A stretch of 64,000 nt of DNA from Colius striatus (Eukaryota; Chordata; Aves; Coliiformes; Coliidae): assembly GCF_028858725.1 (NCBI RefSeq), contig NC_084762.1, positions 34,315,298 to 34,379,297 on the forward strand, given 5' to 3'. The notes beneath the pieces were generated by a model that saw only the letters and a program-made list of their open reading frames with translations, was not told the origin of the DNA and ran no database searches. Shown in pieces: positions 52,301 to 61,300 of the stretch. The translations under genes and the position numbers were made by a program. The stretch's first letter is position 1. The number at the start of each line of letters is the position of its first letter.

Positions 52301-55300
52301 AAAATCAACATCTAAACATTTGTGCACTCTTAGTTCTTCACTTGAAGTCTCACCCATTTAAAAAAACTAAACACGGTATTGCTGGTGTAATTTTTAGAGC
52401 TGACAAATCTTATACAGGGTTTTGCTTTTGCTTGCCCTGTCACAGCTGTGAGCTAGTTGTGTCCAGGATTTGTGGTGCATGGGGCATGATCTAGCTCAGA
52501 TCAAGTTAAAATAGTTACTACAGACTTCCATACCAGAGAAAACAAGTGCAGCAGCTGCCATAGTTCTCCTAGCTCCGTCCCACAGCACCAAACCTCAGGT
52601 TTAAAGCCCCTAATCTTAGGTACTGGAAAGGCAGTCAAAGATGCATAGATGTAAAGATACAAGATGGACACAGAGAGCCTGAGACAGATATTTCTATACA
52701 AAAACCCCCAGCAGAACTGCAGCGTGGGCATGCTGAAGGAAATGTGAGGTCACGCAGTGTAGAAAGATAATTGCATCAGGCTACGTCCATCAGAATGTTT
52801 CCTTACTTCTTGTAAAAGCAGTGCAACATACAGTTCCTGACTGCAAGATACGTTGCAGAAGGTGTTATGATGCCACAAATGGTTGGGCTGAAAAGCTCTG
52901 CCCCCTTCTCTTTTGAATGTCCAAATACTCCAGCAAATCTCAAGGGCTCTAGAGAAGGCAGGTGCTGCACTCACGTGCAGGGCACAAACTGCAAACAACA
53001 GCTACTTCTGAACATAGTTGTCATAACATAAGGCAGCCCAAAATAGAAAATAGTCAAGAGGAATGCTATATCATTAAGCATTCTCTTACTAGAACATATA
53101 AGATTTCTATCTAGCTAGTTTTCCCAGAGAATAGGTATCTGAGAGGACAGTCCAGCTATTGCTAAGGCTCACAACAGCTCTAGCACAAAAGCCTACAGTT
53201 CACACAGCAAGCTTCCCCCTTACATTATACTGCAGCATATCCAGCTAACTTTAGGACCTAATTTAAAATCAAAGCATTCCTCTCCCCAAAGCTTGTTTGT
53301 TCCTAGCCATGCCAGTGAAAGTTATTTTTATTTTGTGCCCTCTGTCACTTACACTGAAAGCAAGCCAACCTACACAGTGCTGTCAGGAAGCAGGGGACCC
53401 ACACTGTGGTTTTATGACTGATATTAAAGCAAAAAAGAAAAAAGCCTAATCATTTTTCTAAGTAGGGATAATAGACTTCCCAGCAGGCTTAAATTACTGC
53501 TCAGGATTAATTGGCTGTTGAAACCAAACAGAGGAACTCAGTGTAGAAAAGTAGAAGTTCGTGTCGTGCTATGGCATATAGGGAAGTGTGCCTATAGCTG
53601 TTGGAAAGACAGCAGGGGCTGATGTGCCCAGCCCTTTGACACAGGGAGAGCAATAGGCTGGCCTGATGTACCAGGGGCTCCACAGCATGGAGACCAGCAG
53701 CAGCAGCCTTGGTCCACGTGTCTGGGCACCCTGCACACGAGCAGAGCTGCCTGAACTTCAGGTCGCCCTGCTGACTTACCATAGCCATGTAATGACTCTG
53801 TCCCCTAAACACTTATGCTGACACCCCAGGAGCAGTCTCATGTCCCATCTATATTACAAGCCCAGTGCCTTAATAAAGCTGACCTTTGAAATGGAATGAT
53901 AGAGCTACTGGCTCCTGCTGTGCCTCTAGTCCTCAGAGGCTCTGAGGTACCAAAAAATTGTTTCCTATGAAAGTGCTTATTCCCCTGTAATCAAATCAGT
54001 GCTTGGCCCCTCTTCATCAGGCTGAAGAGACTTGACCAGCCTGGGTTGAGCCAGTGTGTGCTCATAGACCTGGACTCCAGACAACATCCATATAGAGTTT
54101 TAAGCTGTATTTCCCCACCTTCCTGCCCCATCCTGTGAGCAAAGTATCTGAGGAAAATAAAAAGTCCTTTCTTTTAGTGATGTCCCAGCAGAGATCAAAT
54201 TCACTTATAGAAGCATGCCTGGGGAGAGAGAAGCAGCAGTGAAGTGCTAGTAAGCTTACATTATTTATAAATAGTACATAAATTAGAAAAGAGTTGGCAA
54301 TATGAGCCCTGTGCAAGGGACACTGTTCTGCTAAACAGTAAGATAAGTGAAGAAGGCTCTTTTCTGGTCAAAGAAATGTAAGAGAAGGATCAGCAGATCA
54401 CAGAGAGAGGCCACGAATGCACACAGGGATCTAGTTGCTCCTACAATCCACCTAGCAGGACTAATTCAGCCTGCTAAAAAAAAGTCAGCACTAGGGCTCA
54501 TGATACTTGCTTTGATCTTAATGCACTTATGTATGTTCAATCATGGCATTTTAGAATGAATGAAGCCCAAAGACCCCAGTAAGTTTGTTTTCATTCCTTT
54601 ATCTGCTGCAGGCTTTGTATGTGTCCTCAAGATGGTTTCTTTGGGCATTGCAACACTAGAAGCCTAGTTCTACCCTTACCCAGGCAAAGCTAGGTAAAGA
54701 ATTACATTAAATCAAGTGCAAGAGCTACTTATTGAGGACATCCATGAGAAAGGAGAAGATTCCTCTGTGGAGAGAGATGGTTAGGTTGATGAAAGACGGT
54801 TGAATCCTGTAGAAGAGCAGGTTGCAAGGCTGGGAAGGGAATGATTAGTTCCCTGGTCTTTCAGCATCGTCCCTCGGGGAACTTTCATTCCATATGCACA
54901 GTGCCAATATAGAAATAGCATCATCATGCTATACATTTAAAAAAAACCCAACCAAACAAGCAAGCATACACAAAAGCTTTGCTGCACTACTTCTCCCCTT
55001 CTAGGGAAAGGTGGGATAAATCTCATATTACATATGTCAGTCATGTTTTGTGATGTACTTACTATTGAAAGATCACAGAATCACAGAATCTTAAAGGTTG
55101 AAAGGGACCTTGAAAGATCATCTAGTTCAATCCCCATGGCAGAGCAGGACCACCTAGAGTAAGGTCACACAGGAACTCATCCAAGTGGATTTTGAACATC
55201 TCCAGAGCTAGGATCAGAATGGTAACGTTATGGAAACGCCAAGCAGAAGGAGCCCCTCTCACTTATCTCTATTAATATGTACTGAAAAGAAGTCTATGTT

Positions 55301-58300
55301 AAAATGTATAGCTTGGTCTGATTAGTGTAAAGCTGCAAGCACTACATGGTAATCAGCAGCTCACCTCCACCTCATGACAGTAAGAGTGTTAAGTTGAGCT
55401 TCTGAAGCCATGTGACATCACGAAGCTGTTCCTTCTTTTTCTATAATTGTTATATTAAAGGAAACTTCAAACTCTTGTAGGAAAAAAGCTGGAAAGTGCA
55501 AATCTGTTATATGCAAGAAAGCACAACCCCAATGAACTTTAGTAAAAAAACTCAAAGAAACCACCAAAAAAAAAAGAGAAATGAAATGAAGACTGGGGAA
55601 GGGGTTTGGTTTGGCAGCAGTAAGAGAAGAATTAAAACCAGCTCGCAGCGTGTGCCAGCCGAAGGGCTGTGTGGGTGGTGGGGGCTGCTGCCCACTCCTC
55701 CCAGCACCTCACTGCACCCCGCTGCTGGACACGGGTGCACTTGGCAGCCCCAGCCCTCCCACTGCCCCTCTGTGTCTTTCCTTCCCAGGTCTGGCTGGCT
55801 TCGCTCGGCTCTGCCCAGGAGATCAGTATGAGGTAGGTCTGCATCACCTTACAGTTTATTTAACAGCAAAAGGATCAAAAGGAGGAAGGCAGATTTCTGC
55901 TGCTTTTTACCTCCCAATGAATAAAGCCTTTTCATATCAGCACCCCAAGAGACAGCTATTATTTTCCTGTATATGCTCTGAAAAATAGTGCAGTTCTCTT
56001 TATGTCTGCCTCATGCAGGACATCTGTCAGGGCACTGGATGATGGCTATTTGAAGAACTACAAGTCTGAGTTTTGCAAAAAAAACCCCAACAAACAAACC
56101 CACAAGCAAAACATCTGTATCTCCCAGAATGAGGGCACACTTCTCACTGTCTTATTCATGACAAACATTACTAATTCCCCTGGAAAAAAGCATAAAGGCT
56201 CCATCCCATACATGCAAAACTGAAGAAATTGAGCAAGTCCTTGCAAGCATCCTTTACTGAATGTTTAGGCTTTACTTCAACATGGCCTAGAGTAGCAGAA
56301 AGACAGAATAACCTCGTCTTGAGATACAGGTGTTACCTGCTGTGAGGCTGCGTCAGGATCTCTGGTCACTGCAGCATCCCAAGAGCAGGTTAATTAGAGA
56401 TGGATTAAAATAAAAGCCTCCAGCTCTATCCAGAACAGAGCTATCCCTCTCAAGAAATTCACAGCAGCTTGACAACAGATCTCTCCAACCTATACTTCCC
56501 AGCTGTCTTTATCATCAATTCATTTGCTCCCACCCTCATTCCCAGTGTCAAATCTCTCCTGCAGCTCTCATGCCTGCAAGCAGCATGTGCTTGCTCTGAG
56601 GGGCTGGTGATTTGATGCTGGTCTCCCCCAGTCAGCTCCACAGCCCAAAATTGATTTGCTGCTCTCATCACTTCAACTTGTGTTACTGCACAGTGGGTCT
56701 CATTCATTTCCATCATCAGACAGCCAGAATCTCACAACTGATGGGGGGATGGCCAAAAGCTCACTTAACCTTCCCAACTGCCTGTGGAAGGCAGTGGATC
56801 CCATAAGCTATCAGGAAAGGCCATGAGGACTTTCATTCTGCCCTCTCAAATCTCTTTCCCCACCCATCGATTTCCCTATTCTATTTATAGAACAGTTATT
56901 CTATTTATAGAATAAATAGCTAAAACTTCTGCAGCTTCTCTGTTGTGGGTCAAAAAAAAGGGGTAATTAGGAGCAGTGAGAGGCAGAGATCCTACAGGAT
57001 AGACCTTTTCCTCTGGCTCAATGGGAAGCAGAAGGACAATACCTACACTACTATCTCTTCCAGCCTACTTCAGACCCTTTCCCTAGTTCTGTTTCTGACA
57101 TTTGTGCATCATAGAATGGTAGGGATTGGAAAGGATCTTTAGAGATCATCTAGTCCAGCCCCCTGCAGAAGCAGGTTCACCTAGATCAGGTCTCATAGAA
57201 ACATGTCCGGGTGGGTCTTGAAGACCTCCAAAGAAGGAGACTCCACAACCCCTCTGGGCAGCCTGTGCCAGGGCTCCCTCACCCTCACAGTGAAATAGTT
57301 TTTTCTTATATTTAAGTGGAACTTTTTGTGTTCCAGCTTCATCCCATTACTCCTTGTCCTGTTGCTAGATACTATAGAAAAAAGGGATGTCCCAACCTCC
57401 TGACACCCACATTTGTAAATGTTAATAAGATCACCCCTCAGTCTCCTCTTCTCCAGACTAAACAGCCCCAGTTCCTGCAGCCTTTCCTCATATGGAAGAT
57501 GTTCCAGTCCCCTGATCATCTTGGTAGCCCTGTGCTGGACTCTCTCCAGAAGTTCTCTGTCCCTCTTGAGCTGAGGAGCCCAGAACTGGACACAGGACTA
57601 CAGATGAGGCCTCACCAGGGCAGAATAGAGGGGGAGCAGAACCTCCCTTGACCTGCTGCCCACACTTTTCTTGATGCATCCCAGATGCCATTGGCCTTCT
57701 TGGCCATGAGGGCACATTGCTGGCATCGTGAAAATGATGAGAGAAAAAAAGAGGATTTTTCTTTTTCAGATTTTCATGCGTTACGGTCGCCAGCGGTGGA
57801 AACTCAAAGGCAAAATAGAAGTGAATGGCAAGCAAAGCTGGGACGGAGAAGAAATGGTTTTTCTCCCTCTCATTGTTGGATTGATCTCCATTAAGGTATG
57901 CATATTGACTCTTTTGCCTGCAAGCAAGGTCATGAAACTCTTTGGAAATGAGCCATTTGTAGTACTTCCAACACACTTACTAGAATGAAGTACTATAACA
58001 TTCTCCAGTCTACATGCTACAACACTGGAATCAGTCTGAAAGTCATGTAGGAGAGGTTGTCCTAACTTTCCCCAGACTGGTGGCATAGCCACACTAACAT
58101 GATCCTTGCCTCACATCTATGTTGCCTCCAGCAACATAGATTATTTGCACCAAATCAAGAGAATACTTAAAAGCCCATTTGCTAACAGCATTCAGGATAA
58201 CAACAGCAATGAAAAACCCCAAACCAAAAAGTCCTGCTACTGATGAGTTTGTTGATGCTACTCAGGTGAAAGAGCAGCATCTTCTATCTGGAGAAATACA

Positions 58301-61300
58301 GGGGACTGTCACTTGAAGACACAGGGGGCCAGCTGGACATAGGCTGGAACAGCCCTGAAGTCCGGTCTCATTACCCTGCACAGAACAGCAATACTACAGC
58401 ATAAGATGGCACCACTCTGAGGGTTCTGCTCACAGTGAGATGGGGATGTGTAGAAAAACCACTCTGACTTCATGGCCACTTTCTAGAGCACAGGAGTTCC
58501 CAAAATTTCCTAATGAAGACCATCTGACTCCATGCCCTGTCCCCCAGGGAAAAAAACACCTCTGTCAACTCCTAGCAGTTGGCAGTACTTTTATCCTAAA
58601 CTGGAGTCTTTCCTCCACTGCGCCATCACCTTTCATTGCCCCAGAGTTACAGGAGACAAATACATAGAATAGGACTCCTTTGGGAATTGCTAAGTAGGCC
58701 AGCTACATCAGGAGACTCTGTGACATTAAAATTGAGAGAATATTAGACATGAAAACATCCCATATACTCTCCCTCTTTTTACTGTTCCCTTGGGCTCCAC
58801 TTATGGTCGCTGCAAAAGACCAAATACAAGGTTGGAGACCCTTGGTCTGAACCAGTAATGTTGCTCTTTTCTGACACCTATAAAAACATAAAGAAAACAC
58901 AGAAGCATGATCATATGCAACTATCAATTTATTTTTAAAAAAATAGGAATTTTCCCCTTATTTATGAAGAAATACAAACATAGAAATATTTTAGAAGCCT
59001 TTTAGCAAGAGGTACAGTCCAGATAACCGATACCATTGCCTTGTAATTAAGGACTGCAATGCCCTATATAGTCCTGGATATCCTGTTCTTGTCTCTTCCA
59101 GGTCACAGAAGTTAAAGGACTTGCTACTCATATCCTTGTGGGAAGTGTTACCTGTGAAACAAAAGACCTGTTTGCAGCTCGGCCTCAGGTGGTTGCAGTG
59201 GACATTAACGACCTTGGCACAATAAAGCTGAACCTTGAAATCACCTGGTAGTAAGTAGAGCTGGTTGGTTGGTTGTTCAGTCACCAGGTCAGGCAATTGT
59301 AAAAATGCAGTCCTTCTAGAGAAAAGGTCCCTCCATGTGCTCACTTCTCGCCATTTTGCACTCCGCTGAAGCAGACAGGGAAGGAATTGTGGCCCTGGTT
59401 TTAGAGATGATAAACAGTTTATGGTCAGCCACAAGTTTCCAGTGGTAAAAGGGGTTGTGCCTGCCTTCTCAGCTGTGTCTAGTTTCAGCTGTTATGATAG
59501 GCATGGTGAGTTGTGACATTCCAAGGTCTATGAAACAGATAGTGATGAGACATCATAGAATTGCCTATAGTGTATACTTCTTCCCCAAGCTCAAGAAAGG
59601 TATATAACTGGGTCTTCATGTATTCATTAAAATTTTTGATGTTAATATAAAATTCAATAGGGCTGCTCTGGATTTAAGCTAGTATAGTCAAGTTCAGCAG
59701 TCAGCCCATCTTTAAAAGCTGGCTTTTGAGGGCTTCATAGGATGGTGGGAAACCTAGCATTGTCGATTGTAGATGTGGTGCTTGGGGACACGGTTTAGTG
59801 GTGGACGTGGCAGTGTTGGGTTCACAGTTGGTCTCAATGACCTTAGTGTTTCTTCAAATCTGAATTCTATGATTCTATCTGCACTGGTCAGCGAGAGTAA
59901 GCTGATAGTGTTAGGATTCAAACCTAATTCTCAAAGCACTTGAATAAAATTGATAACTGTCATTTCTAAAGAAGTGTTGTTGCTTTTAGCTTTCATAGTC
60001 ATGTATGCCGTTTCTTGTAATGCAATAAACATGAATCCAGCACTAACAGCTACTGCTTTCTTTTGTAATGCAGCAGCTCTATTAATAGTAGAGCACCTTT
60101 CTCATTAGTATGTGTGACACTTGTCAGCTCAAATCCAAGAATACTTTTCATGTGAGAAGAATAACATCAGACTATGCTACATAAATGATTTCTGAGAGTA
60201 GAATGCTTTCATCAGCACCTAAAACCTCACTTCTGAGACTGCTGGCTAATTAACAGCGTTTTCTTTTAAACATTCTGTTAAAAAAAAATCTGCTACCTCT
60301 GGGTTTTGATGTGCTAATAAACCACCTTTTCAAAAGTCCTTTCCATAGACCTGAAATTCCTTCTCAATCAGCCTGAGACTATTTTTTTTCCTGTTTGTGT
60401 GTCCATAGCCCCTTTGATGTTGAAGACTTGACCCCATCCACAGGAAATGTGAGCAAGGCATCTGCTCTCCAGAGGAGAATGTCCATGTACAGCCAAGGCA
60501 CTCCCGAAACACCAACCTTCAAGGACCACTCGTTCTTTGTAAGCTCTGTTCAGCTTCATGTTTATGTAATGAGAAGGCCTATTACAGTTCAAACACTGCA
60601 AACAACTTAATAGTTTTACATATCTTAAGCATTTTTTCCCTGGTTCCCACAGGTTACCCTTACAAATACTTATAAAGCAAGTGCGTTCCTAGCTGCTAAT
60701 CCTAAAAGAAAGTGGCTGTGATCCTAGCATCTTTGAAACTGTGTGACCAATTATTGGATACCTGTTCTTCTTGTCTGACTTGAATAATCTCTATAAAACA
60801 TGTCTTCATTTTCCAACAGTAGTTAGCCGTTATAGCACTAGTATTTTTAATGGATCCCATTATAAAATTTGCCCCTATACCAAAAATATTCTCAGAGTGC
60901 TCCTACATTTTGCATGAATCCAATTCTGAATGCTTAGTCAGGACTGTGTATAAACTGAATAGGCCATCTGTACAGATATGAATTTTACAAATGCTGCATC
61001 CCATGCCTGTAATTTAGTACTCTGCTACAAAGCATTCACTCACCCTTCCTCACACACTCTTTTGCTTTAACTGTTGAAGAAATGGCTGCATCCCCTGCAA
61101 GACAGGCCAAAGTTGACAATCTTAGATGTTCTGCAAGACACTTTCTTTGACAAGCTTCGTCGCAGTCGCTCTTTTAGTGACCTGCCATCGCTCAGGCTAA
61201 GCCCAAAAGCAGGGCTAGAGCTATATGTGAGTCCTGTTTTTTGTTTGGTGAAGGATTTTTTCAGTCCCTCTGTGGCATCTCCGTTCCCACGCATGCCTCG

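Larger units (their letters stand above)
55833..57769 (+). other. RIPOR2: RIPOR2 intron 9
   Basis: A 1,937-bp GT-AG intron. It contains a tandem pair of MEF2-type sites at 56881-56910 and a 618-bp antisense CR1 that ends 45 bp before the acceptor. The acceptor tract GATTTTTCTTTTTCAG is strong and lies outside the CR1. Confidence 0.85.
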
